Shown one piece after another: positions 39,401 through 47,842 of a stretch of 64,000 nucleotides of DNA (positions are counted from its first letter, which is position 1; each line of letters starts with the position of its first letter). The notes below the pieces were generated by a model. It was not told where the DNA came from. It was given only the letters and a program-made list of their open reading frames with translations, and ran no database searches. The DNA is from Chrysoperla carnea (taxonomy: Eukaryota > Arthropoda > Insecta > Neuroptera > Chrysopidae), in the NCBI RefSeq assembly GCF_905475395.1, contig NC_058342.1, forward strand, positions 36,042,140-36,106,139. Direction: 5' to 3'. A program made the translations under genes and the position numbers.

Positions 39401-42400
39401 CAAAAATCGGGTTCATTAAACATTTAAATGATTAGTTTTCGAGATAACGTCAAAAATCGATCTAAGATATCGTTTTTCTTAGAAACTATTACCTCAATCG
39501 ACAAATGAACCTCATTTTTGAATTTTTTGGGTCAAAATGACCTTATAAACTGAGTTTCATCAAATTCCGAAACAAAATTTTTTTTCTGAATTTTTCGATT
39601 TTTTTCAAAGGGGTACCCCTTAAAAAAATTCCAAAAAATCGAAAAAAAATTTTCGTGTCCGATTTCGATAAAACTCACAATATAAGGTAATTTTGACCCA
39701 AAAATTCCAAAAATCGGGTTCATTAAACATTTAAATGATTAGTTTTCGAGATAACGTCAAAAATCGATCTAAGATATTGTTTTTCTTAGAAACTATTACC
39801 TCAATCGACAAATGAACCTCATTTTTGGAATTTTTGGGTCAAAATTACCTTATAAACTGAGTTTTATCAGATTCCGAAACAAAAATTTTTTTGTCAATTT
39901 TTCGATTTTTTTCAAAGGGGTACCCCTTAAAAAAATTGCAAAAAAATCGAGAAAAAAAATTTATTTTCGATTTCAAGAAAAAAGCCAGTTTATACGGTTA
40001 TTTTGACCACAAAATACAAAAATCGGATTCATTTAACGAATCGGTGACTAGTTTTTCAGAGACGGATTAAAATTCTATACAAAAAGCGAATCTTTGAACC
40101 GATTTAGGGCACTATTTTGAAAAGTACGAGATCAAATTTGGAGTGAACTAGATTTTTGTGTTTTTTGAGTCAAATTAACGGTAATTTATTAAAGAAAAAA
40201 AAATAGAGATTCATTTTTTTAAGAGCTTTTTAAAGCTTTGATACTTAAACCTAGCTAACTAAAAAAAAAACACAAAATCTTTGCCAACGACTTCGAGAAT
40301 AAACGCCATTTCTTTTATACAATTTTAAAATGAATAGCGGAAAAATTTTTGCTAGCAACTAATTTGCGATATGTCGACAAAGTTGTAGCCCATGTTTAAA
40401 AAAAAATTGCCCTCTTGTTACTAAACCGATTTAACGTCACTTGTTATAACTTAATCAGGAAAGTATATCACCAAAATTTAGCAGCTAGTCAAAAACTTAA
40501 CAGAATTTTCCAAGAAAACACAATAACTAACTGCTATCCACACGAAACTGGTACACACAGTACTCCGTACGAAAGTGTAATTACGATTCAATAGTAATTC
40601 AAGTAGAGAAGCAATAGTGCAGCAGATATCGGCACACGATTATTAGTACAATTAAACTAGAAAGAAAGTCTAGAACTAGAAGGAAAAATTTTATCATGTA
40701 ATTGGGGTCAAAAGTAACAAAAAATGTTCTTAAGACATTTTTCTCTAAGCCCTCTAGTTTTCGAGTAAAAAATTAATAAAATTTGAAAAAATGTAAAGAT
40801 TACTCAACAACGGATTTTACTGGGTCTATTGGATCAATTAAGATTCCATGTTTTAAGTTTTTAAGCACTGATAAAGTGAGACAAAGTTCAGGCTACAGAG
40901 AGTACCAAGTACTGTGGTGAATATGAGATAGCAGCAGTAATTGATGGTTGGGTAGTTAAGGTAGTTCTAACGACATGTGACTAAAAATAGTTTAGAAAGG
41001 TAACGCATTTCGAAAAAATAGTTTAAATAAAAAATAAAAACTTTCTAATTTAAAGTGTTATTCTATCTTTGACCTTGAAGCGAGCGTACGTGTTTGTAAA
41101 TTTGATGAGACCCTGGCGGATTTCTCGAGACAGTTGCGATATTGAGAAATTGGACATGTCGCTCGTAGGCTCATAAAAATTAATAATGTAGTTTTTTTAG
41201 GACGAAAAATTGATCTGGTTTCATTTTTAGAAATGTTCGTTTTATCCATGTTTTCAGGAAAAACTAAAAAAATGTGACTCTTACTGCCATCTATTGGCGA
41301 ATGGTAATACTATTATATTTTAAAATTGATAGCAACTAACTGCTTTACCGACACTGAAACATTAAAGATAGATTTTAATAGATGGCGTTGTTACAGGATT
41401 AGTATGCAGGGGGTTTATTTTAAGAAAACATCGTTTTCTCTCGGAAACGAATCCAACAATTTTCATGACATTTAGTATGCAGGGGATTTCGGGAGCGAAA
41501 AATTAATCGAGTTAGATTTTATTTGAAATGAATAACGAGCAAAGCTTCGGTCATCCAAGTACTACAACTATTATTTAGAGAAATACATTTCTTCTGTTTC
41601 GAAGAAGATGTCGCGTTATATCAGTTATGTCGTTAGAAATACCTTGCGCTAATAAGTTAAAAATAAAAAATGTGTTGTAAAATGTAATGTGTTGGTTCAC
41701 TCACCACGTTAAAGATCTCACGAGTACTTTTTAGATCGTTTAACAATATTATATAGATATCAAAAATAAATTGTCTATTCGGTAAACTAACTGTATTTTG
41801 GATGGGTCGCTTGTCCCAGGTAAAGCATCGATACACCCATGTTAAATAGTTCAAACATAATTTCGTTAGCTTATTTTCCAAAAGTGATCGTACACGATTC
41901 ACAACAAGTAAACCTTCTTTTGCTAACAGATCAAACACTGTGAAAATAATTTTAATATTTTTATTTTAAAATTTATCCTCTTTCAATATTTTTAGTTTGT
42001 TTAGGTTTTACTGTACACTATTTACTGTACACTCTATATTTATATACGCTTTGAAAATCAACTTTTCATCTTAAAGAAACCTTCGATATTACAGACAATC
42101 ATTAAGGAGAAATTTCCTAACCATTTTGGAAGTTTAATAATTTCACGACCCTAAAAATTTGAGACCTGCTGATCCAAAATTAAGTAGAAAATTTCTTAGT
42201 TTGCAGGACTCAAATCAAGTGTATTTAGTTCTTCATTTTTTATTTCCCAACGTTTCGACCACAATTGGGTCTTTTTCAAGGCTCTACAACAAATTTAAAT
42301 CTGTGGTCTTCTGTGGCCTGGTCTCGACGGAATTCTATAGCTGCATCTTTATCGTCTCATCTTCGGGCGACGGATTGTTCTCAAGGAGGACACAGAAGAC

Positions 42401-45359
42401 CCCTTAGTCTAGATGCTAGGGACCCATTTGTTTTTTGCCCCCGAATCAAAATAGGTTTGTTATAAGTTTTACCACTATGTTTGTGTGTCTGCCTAGCTGT
42501 CTGTGGCAAAGATATTTAATGGAGAGTGTTCTTACCTATATTTCAAGTACGAGTTTAGGGTTCAGTAACCGAAAAATTTGTCGGGAATTTTATTAAATTT
42601 TGTATATTTCGAAATGTTATATATTTAAACGAGCAATTCCGCAATCTCGGAAACGGCTCCAACGATTTTCATGAAAATTAGTTGTAGTAGATTAGTAGAG
42701 TTTTTGAGGCAAAAAATTGATCTACCTTGGTTTCGTTTTATCCGGGTTTTCAGGAAAAGCAGAAACATTGACTGCAAAATATGACTCTTCCTGACATCTA
42801 TTGGCGGCGAAACAAAATACATTACCGGGAAATTCAAATTAGAACTTGTGTGGGGACATTTTAAATGGTTCGTATATTAATGATAAAATTTGTGCCCTTT
42901 TAATTCAAAAAATACCGAGTAAAGCTCGGTCATTCAAATACTGATTATTATGGGTGCAGTTTTTGAGGATTGAAGATGTAGAAGAACTGGAACCGGTTAT
43001 GAGGTGAAGATAATCAAAGCGTATATGAATAGTAGCATCAGTAACAGTAAACAGCAATAAATATTTGAGTTCAGTTTTAGTTCGCTAACCTTCCTCAATT
43101 TTCAAATCTTCGACACCATGTAACATGGATGTGATAAGAGGTCGTCTCCATGGTGATTTAACAACTGCAATCAAATCTCTGACAACCCATTCCGTTTCTT
43201 TTTCAGAAACAACAGATAAATGGCCCAATAGCGTAACAACCTGATCGATATAAATGGGAGAGACTTTATTCCATTTACAATGTAGGATTACGTCCAACAA
43301 TGCTGGTATCACATTTGACGCAATATCCGTATGCCGTATTTTGTTCTCTTGGCATACTTTTAACACACGTGTTAAAAATTTGATGAAACATCGTACCATA
43401 ACACGATAATCGATCTTGTTACGATTCGATCGTTTTTTTGATTTCGTTTTTTTACTTTTACCGGCCTAAAAAAATAATTTAAATAATTTGTTTTTATATT
43501 CAATTGTTATTGCCCAGTTTGATGATTTGTTTTTTATTAGTCACACACGGAGGTGAGGTGAGGTGAAGTGAGATCGTTTTATGAATATTATTTTGATTTT
43601 GTTAGTTGATGAGACTGACTGATCGAGAACCCACGATGAAAAACACCAGTTAATATTATTTATTGAGGCTCACATCCACAAAAAATTAATTTTACTTCCT
43701 TTTAAACCAAAATCAATCATTTTATCATTTTATTCAGCACCAGATTAACCTGGGGAGCTAAGGGGGGCTGTTACCCCGAGCATCGCAGACTCCGGCCCCC
43801 CCCCCCACATGCTATATTTTAACATAAAACATTTATTCTATCAATATCCCTTCCCTTCAATCCCCAGGCCCCATTAAAAGTTAATCCGGCGTTGATTTTA
43901 TCGTTAAGCAAATGAACATCACCAAAGATGAAATCGCCTAAATGGCCGAGCGGTCTAAGTCGTTTGCCTTTGACTGTTTGTCCATTTAGACTTAGGTCGC
44001 GGGTTCGAATCCAGGCAGCGGCAGTGTGAACAATTTATAATTAATGGAAGTCCAGAAATAATTTATCACATTGTCGTCGCTTGGATAAGAACGAAGTAAC
44101 CGAGTCCACCCACATCAAAATGTAATTGTAAATATGTTTGTAATTAAATAAATATCATGTGGGTGGCCTCTGTTATAGACGTATATGTCAGAGAAACGGA
44201 GGTTAAACCTCATTATTATTATAATGAAATCGCAATTTCCCTGAAATTTTTTTCCTAAATAGCGAGTAGAAGGTATGTTTTCCCTATACCTGCTATCCTT
44301 AATCCCGATCCCGAATAGCAGGTTAAATCGAAACACGTTTTTATAAAATACAAATAATTGATCTAGAATCGATATTTCTCAACCTTTTCGAGCCAGCATA
44401 CGTTTATTTCGAACATTAGCTATCAAAAATAATTTCTGTAGGTCTGAAAACTATTTATATTGAGATTTGAGACCCAGTGGTTGAGAAATTTTGATTAAAA
44501 CAAATTTTTGGTGATAAAATTAATCGAGAAAAACGATTAATTAAAATTTTTTGCGTTGCCTCAACATTTTTGATAACGATTTTGCTCAAGATATGACAAA
44601 ATGAACGATTTAAATTAAAAAATAAAATTTATATAAATTTTGACTAAAATAATTTTTCCACCTTTGGAAAAATAGAAAAATTTTCATAAATGTTGTTTAT
44701 AAAAGCCGGTTGCTATGATAAAAATTAAAAACAATTAAATATGAAAATTTTGAAATGATTTGTGGTGGGGAGCCAAATACACAATTATTTAAAAAATGTA
44801 AATACTTACGGCATGCATTTTCTAAAAACACAGATTTGAAAATTTTCAACAGAAATTAAACACATAGCAAAAAACTAGATTTCTAAAATCAACTGTGCAT
44901 TTTTCATATTCATTTCCAAAAAAAAATTTTGATTATTTGTTATTTTTTTGTGTTTTTGGGCAATGAATATAAATGTCAAGCCGTATCTGTCATTTTTCGG
45001 TACACAAAATTATTAATAAACGATATATATTAAGATATTACGAAACACTTTTTTAGAAAAATCCGATCAACTTGATTTTTGTATAAATTTTCATAAAATT
45101 TCGAAATAAATTTCAGTTGAATGCAATTCAAAAAACGTTTCTCGTTAAGTTTTGTTTAAGAAGTGTACCAAGGAAAATGACAAAACATGGCCGTCGTGAA
45201 TATGACAGAATCAACAAGCAATTTAAAAAAAAAAAAAATATTAATTTTTTTTTCGGGAAATAGGGAACACATATTTTTGATTATAAATTGAAAGATTACA
45301 CAAACCTCAACGAGTGTTGATACACTCCTATCATTGGATTTTGCATCCTCATCAGCCAT
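16803..45359 (-). CDS. Giant multi-exon gene, ~5,081-aa AT-hook, repeat-rich nuclear protein (not recognised)
   Basis: Seven coding exons: 45359-45306, 43465-43090, 41937-41705, 36841-36539, 34409-25299, 22973-19427 and 18424-16803. They sum to 15,246 nt, exactly 5,081 codons plus stop, and every GT-AG junction agrees in phase. Residues 1 to about 320 are helical and free of low complexity, with a basic stretch near residue 20-40. The start of the giant exon (residues about 323-560) is also conserved-looking and has a C-x2-C pair (LCFTCGG). Acidic residues follow, then two AT-hooks (GRPRK) near residues 620-635, then thousands of Ser/Thr/Asn/Gln-rich residues with tandem arrays. A compact helical-plus-basic island lies near residue 4,166. 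The C-terminus is basic with a GCPCC motif. AT-hooks and basic patches suggest DNA or chromatin binding; that is inference. I cannot name the family. The rebuilt chain, not any one exon, is the main evidence. Confidence 0.8.
19051..19252. mobile_element. MITE in the last intron of the giant gene
   Basis: The left arm GTGTCTCAGGAGTAACGGACG is inverted at the right as GTCCGTTACTCTTGAAACAA, with ATGCAGAG/CCTGTATT borders and an internal TATCTGATGCACA pair. No coding sequence. Confidence 0.6.
19427..22973 (-). CDS. Giant gene, sixth coding exon
   Basis: The acceptor is TTCAACAG before GAATCAACAGG and the donor is CAG|GTATTT; the open frame upstream of 22973 is intron. The 1,182 codons are very rich in Ser, Thr and Val, with a Gln run near 21670. 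Two islands stand out. One near 21220-21260 has EQLREFDKVFEKVKE, a predicted helix. The other near 20440-20570 has RIYSILAEYAEQLRN followed by a basic PAPRRRSNPP and KRKK stretch. These are the best queries for finding the family. The rest resembles transcription-cofactor linkers but gives no domain call. Confidence 0.85.
23645..24020. mobile_element. Foldback element with TATACAGAGCGTATCA ends
   Basis: The ends are 16-bp inverted repeats (TATACAGAGCGTATCA and TGATACACTCTGTATA). A second inverted pair lies inside: TAGTCTAGTCAACAAGCATC near 23750 and GATGCTTATTGACTAGACTA near 23950. It is non-coding and sits in the intron between exons 5 and 6 of the giant gene. Confidence 0.7.
24490..24665 (+). 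mobile_element. Non-LTR retrotransposon fragment (end of the reverse-transcriptase ORF)
   Basis: The plus frame reads GRHAYRLGL, YHDYCRSC and EEEEKMSHLL, the pattern seen after the RT domain of Jockey/I-type non-LTR elements, where a Cys/His motif precedes the C-terminus. Related pieces lie at 52690 and 61025. It is truncated and antisense within an intron of the giant gene. Confidence 0.5.
25299..34409 (-). CDS. Giant gene, 9.1-kb exon
   Basis: The acceptor is GATTTAG before TTTTCCACGAATCG and the donor is TTTCAG|GTAGGG; both ends are phase 0 and 3,037 codons are open. The amino end (FSTNREVVTFVIELYIRG) continues the helical region of the earlier exons. Then come the LCFTCGG segment, an acidic block with EFEEEDFEDV, two AT-hooks (33530-33460), Ser/Thr-rich sequence and five tandem repeat regions (separate entries). 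Near 31600-31700 a basic KKRPYTRRKP stretch may be a nuclear localisation signal. An uninterrupted exon of this size amid short ones suggests internal growth by repeat expansion. Confidence 0.88.
26030..27075 (-). repeat. In-frame tandem array, ITKPTGIPGKS unit, 12 copies
   Basis: Twelve copies of a 26- or 30-residue unit built on ITKPTGIPGKS, NNTNSTIVKQTT and an optional APAA spacer. Copy lengths differ by four residues, always in frame. A two-unit block (the TVSSF variant followed by a short copy) is itself repeated, which points to unequal exchange. The opposite strand is also open here (25855-27192), a by-product of the repeat. Confidence 0.9.
27412..28204 (-). repeat. 393-bp in-frame tandem duplication
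   Basis: The block starting at GATTGAGTCTCCTGGTTTTG (27412) recurs at 27805. Each copy codes about 131 residues, including SGPSGLNLTALGNSLRLIKE and VEASKFITALKVSVS. The copies differ by few substitutions and by small in-frame indels near the SSLITEV segment, so the duplication looks recent. Confidence 0.9.
30009..31130 (-). repeat. In-frame 66-bp tandem array, 17 copies
   Basis: Seventeen successive 22-residue units with core DQQFLLPSMK, then a D/NQ(I/V)E(S/T)KK segment and NEST or IEST. All keep exactly 66 bp, so selection or exchange has held the length. Charged and amphipathic spacing suggests an extended or coiled structure; function unknown. Confidence 0.9.
31797..32440 (-). repeat. Degenerate NLSST repeats and (TS)n run
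   Basis: Many irregular copies of YNLSSTS/NLSSTTLGS spaced 10-25 residues apart, next to a TAGATG microsatellite (31797-31835) coding a Ser-Thr run. The N-L-S pattern makes possible N-glycosylation sequons, but no signal peptide or membrane segment supports secretion. Confidence 0.75.
32760..33190 (-). repeat. Tandem array of ~20-residue VSSGIPGTS units
   Basis: About eight 54-66-bp copies of a unit with core SGIPGTSNT followed by LV(T/S)(S/P)V. The opposite strand is open as well (32851-33237) because of the repeat. Confidence 0.8.
35516..36499. mobile_element. pogo/Tigger-like DNA transposon remnant
   Basis: The ends TACAGTCAAACCCGGCTATA and TTATAACCGGGTTTAACTGTA are inverted and begin CAGT with TA at the border, as in the Tc1/mariner/pogo group. 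An open stretch on each strand near 35616-35843 could be transposase debris, but I see no DDE residues. It lies in the intron between exons 4 and 5 of the giant gene. Confidence 0.6.
36539..36841 (-). CDS. Giant gene, fourth coding exon
   Basis: The acceptor is TTTGCAG before TTAAAATCATTT and the donor is AAGCAA|GTATGT, phase 0 at both ends, 101 codons. The sequence (DEIMLMVDRFRAEHNRSDIA to AIAQELFKQ) is well-ordered and helical, like a HEAT/armadillo-type or other alpha-solenoid segment. The family is not recognised. Confidence 0.8.
37545..37790 (+). mobile_element. Helitron-like family, 5' fragment
   Basis: It shares TTTAAACGAGCCATCTCGGA, GGCTCCAACGATTTTCATG and GACTCTTCCTGACATCTATTG with the 4484 copy but lacks the 3' hairpin. 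Confidence 0.45.
38390..38540 (-). mobile_element. Fragment of a repeat shared with 1245-1375 and 52605-52690
   Basis: It shares ATGCCAGAACATGACGTTCC, CATCAAACTCTATAACTTTT and TTGATTGGTC (in inverted orientation) with the stretch near 1245-1375, and ends in TGATACACTCTGTATA. A third piece follows Lap1 exon 6. The full element is not seen. Confidence 0.45.
38930..40060. repeat. ~308-bp satellite with palindromic units
   Basis: Three centres carry AAGGGGTACCCCTT (about 39307, 39614 and 39922), spaced about 307-308 bp. Around each, flanks of the type TTTTGGGTCAAAATTACC and GGTAATTTTGACCCAAAA are inverted. Each unit therefore reads almost the same on both strands, and small open frames appear on both. 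It lies in the 4.9-kb intron between exons 3 and 4 of the giant gene. Confidence 0.85.
41090..41310 (+). mobile_element. Helitron-like family, diverged middle fragment
   Basis: It has the family's GACGAAAAATTGATCTGG, TTTTCAGGAAAAACTAAAA and TGACTCTTACTGCCATCTATTG segments with no clear ends. Confidence 0.4.
41420..41562 (+). mobile_element. Helitron-like family, 3' end fragment
   Basis: It carries CTCGGAAACGAATCCAACAA and ends with the ACGAGCAAAGCTTCGGTCAT hairpin followed by CCAAGTACTA, useful for locating the 3' boundary of the family. Confidence 0.45.
41705..41937 (-). CDS. Giant gene, third coding exon
   Basis: The acceptor is TTTTCACAG before TGTTTGATC and the donor is AACGTG|GTGAGT. 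The first two bases complete a Val codon begun by the previous exon. It encodes about 77 residues from VFDLLAKEGLLVVNRVRSLL to DLKSTREIFNV, helical and without low complexity. Confidence 0.8.
42150..42420. mobile_element. Possible Penelope-like or other repeat fragment
   Basis: The motif CCCAACGTTTCGACCACAAT followed by TTTTTCAAGGC is like the conserved non-coding ends of some Penelope-like elements. No GIY-YIG or RT sequence is visible, so the assignment is weak. Confidence 0.2.
42612..42950 (+). mobile_element. Helitron-like family, near-complete copy
   Basis: It runs from TTATATATTTAAACGAGCAA through TGACTCTTCCTGACATCTAT to a perfect hairpin ACCGAG-TAAAG-CTCGGT, then CATTCAAATACT. Hairpin plus short tail without inverted ends is the Helitron pattern. 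It lies in the intron between exons 2 and 3 of the giant gene. Confidence 0.5.
43090..43465 (-). CDS. Giant gene, second coding exon
   Basis: The acceptor is TTTTTTTAG before GCCGGTAAAAG and the donor is GAG GAA G|GTTAGC. It opens with a basic stretch (GKSKKTKSKKRSNRNK) that could be a nuclear localisation signal. Then comes a helical region with MVRCFIKFLTRVLKV, HTDIASNVIPALLDVIL and HGVEDLKIEE. The spacing of helices suggests an alpha-solenoid, but I cannot name the fold. Confidence 0.8.
43938..44223 (+). mobile_element. tRNA-derived SINE (copy 1)
   Basis: The head resembles a Leu/Ser-type tRNA: box A TGGCCGAGCGGTCTAAG and box B GGTTCGAATCC. The acceptor and T stems no longer pair, so it is not a working tRNA gene. 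A 190-bp body follows (GATAAGAACGAAGTAACCGA, CAGAGAAACGGAGGTTAAAC) and a CATTATTATT tail. A 10-bp direct repeat ATGAAATCGC borders it (43928-43937 and 44224-44233). It lies antisense in intron 1 of the giant gene. Confidence 0.85.
44810..44821 (-). CDS. Possible 12-nt microexon of the giant gene
   Basis: On the minus strand GTGTTTTTAG is followed by AAAATGCATGCC and then GTAAGT. Included, it would add four codons (KMHA) between exons 1 and 2 without changing frame. An acceptor and a near-consensus donor this close are suggestive only. Confidence 0.3.
45306..45359 (-). CDS. Giant gene, first coding exon
   Basis: The ATG at 45359 opens MADEDAKSNDRSVSTLVE and the exon ends at GAG|GTTTGT, phase 0. 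The start is chosen because it is the first ATG in phase with exon 2 and has AAA before it. Stops lie upstream in the frame. A non-coding first exon further right is possible. Confidence 0.65.
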
Positions 45360-47842
45360 TTACGATGGCTTCGCTCGCCTCTTTGCGACCATTAATAATG
45401 GACACCTTTGAGTTTATATTGGAATGGAGTATAATTTACAATGTTTAGCAGCTTACACACGACTCATTTTTAAATCATTTCATTTAGGATCATTGTTTTT
45501 AAATCAAATCAAGAACAGAGTACACCCACCTCATTATTTAAACTAATTTTATTTGTATTTTAGTTTGGATATTTTAAAAAAAATTTAACATTAGTTTTTT
45601 TTTACTTTCAAAATATATAATTTTTATTTCAAACAACCTGTCTTGTGTTACTGACACTGTTATCAGTTAACGTTAACACTGTAAACTCTACATTTAGTCA
45701 CTAACTTCACGTCGAATTTCACGTCTATCTACAAAACTAAACTATACTTTGTCAAAACTCAACTATCTTCACTGTAAACACTCATCATGATTACACACAT
45801 CACATTCACAATCACGTCCTAACACAACACACGCAGCCGAGTACAAGCCTCAAGTTCAAGCAACTGTCCAAGCAAATAGAACTATGTTTGTGTGGCAGTT
45901 TATGGACCTAGAATAAAGGAATCGATTCCTATTGATCAATATGCGACGGCTTTTTAAGCAGAAATCTTCGTCCTGTTGAGCGGTGTCCAAATCTGTAACA
46001 CGAAAGGTCAGGCATGACTTCAGTGCTTCGATGATTTGACCCGCCTGACACTGAATTACAAGTCAAATTGATTTTGGGTTCTGGATCACTTTGGCGTTAA
46101 AGGGAACGACGCAGAGGACTCCCCTGGAGCTAGAGGGGTTATTTCAAACGACCCCTTTCACCTCAGCCGTCATTCTTATAGCAGAATGCTCCGTAATATA
46201 TCAAGGAGTAGCTACGATTTCAATACTTTTTTAAAAACCCTATATGAATTAAATTTTGAGTAACCATGGCAATAAAATTCAAATATACGTTTTAGATAAT
46301 TAATTCCAAATATGTATTCTATTTATATTCCTCTAAACAAATGAGAACTTGGTCCTTGTTTTAAAATTGATGTTTCTGATGGTAGTGCATTAAACATCTA
46401 TCAACCATAAAAATTCTCATTTTCTTTGAATTATTCTTAAGAAAATTCAATGTGTCTTTTTTAAATTTTATTAAATTTTCTTTTTTAACTATTCGAATAA
46501 ATGGAATCTTTCAGAATTTAATATTTTGGATACAATACGTTAAATTTTGTTTAATGTTTATAATTAAACAATAATAATACTTATTAAATTTAATTTTAAT
46601 TAAACGATTAATTGTAAATATTATGTATTATTAAATTAATTAATTTCCGATTAAAATGTTTTGTTTATATTTTAATTTTAGTCAAATTAAAATATTATTT
46701 GTTTTGAAAACTTTTACGTTGGCTGTTACGGCCGGTTTATAAAATGTTATGTTTACTTAGTAGCAAATAATCGAACAAACTTCGTAATTTCGTATCGTGG
46801 GCAAACATTTTCTACTTTTTTCAATTTAACTCGGAATTGATTTAAAAGGAAGATTTTCATTTCATATAAGTTTTCTTAGGTATCGTTTGAATTAAGTGAC
46901 GGATTAATTTGTAGGAGAAGGCTACAAAGGATTTAATACTCATGGGTACCGACATGGGTTAATCCGACCATGCTTGAATCTTGACCTTAAACATAGAGCT
47001 TAAAGCGTGGGAAACTGAGATTAACTGACTAAAGTTTATAAATGTTAGCCTATATCAAGTATTTGTTTTCAACTTGAAAGTAAAAAAGTTAAACGAAGCC
47101 AAAGAGGAAAAGGCGGAGTTGAACGAAAGATTCAATAAAATGCTTCCCACTGTTAGAAACTAGAATATTAAAATTATGGAGGGTAGAGATAAGGAAGAAT
47201 ATCTCTGTATATAAAAAGTGTCAAAAAAGCAGAAAATAAGCTAAACAAGTTGTTAGAGAAAGGTAGAGAAGTTCACATATCAAACACTTTTTGCTCACTA
47301 GTGCAATTCTAGCCATTTTATTTACCGCTATTTTGGGACACTTTTTAAGTCAAACAGCCATAAGAGATTGTGTTCCTTTACCGCTACACTCCATAATTAA
47401 AATATATTACAAAAAAAGAAAATGTCAGTCTTGTGTCTTCTATAAATGGTAAATATATATCTTGTTGACGATATTTTGCTACCACGAAGAAAATAAATCG
47501 ACGAACATGATCCAACTAAAAACACTACATGAACAATTTTAAAATTAAAGAGTGGAATAAGAAAAAAAACAGTGAAGTCACACAAAAATGAAATCACATT
47601 AAAAAGTGAAAAGTTCACGTAAAAAAATCAAGGAAATTGAATGGCAAGTGATCGAACGATAGAATGTTTTTAAATTTTATCAAATTTACGTGCAATTTGC
47701 ACTCACAAACTGTATTAAAGACAATCAATTGTTATTGGTATCCGTTTTGGTTAAACTTCAATCAATTGGACAACTCAAACTCATAATTAAAAGTTTTATA
47801 CGAAATCTAAAACAAACATAAATACCGAATTTAATACGAAAA
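45360..47842. other. Spacer between divergent genes (giant gene and Lap1)
   Basis: The two start codons are 2.48 kb apart, facing away from each other, so both promoters should lie here. I see no clear TATA/Inr pair I would defend. A short open run near 47085-47160 (EAKEEKAELNERFNKML) looks like a coiled coil but is too short and isolated to call. The remainder is AT-rich. Confidence 0.5.

Noticed and set aside
39198-40006. Several ~62-codon open frames with similar MNPIFGIFGSKLPY starts on both strands
   Set aside because: They arise from the palindromic ~308-bp satellite, not from genes.
43930-44030. Possible tRNA-Leu or tRNA-Ser gene
   Set aside because: Boxes A and B are good, but the acceptor stem (GCCTAAA against CAGCGGC) and T stem do not pair, and a second copy with target duplication shows it is a SINE head.
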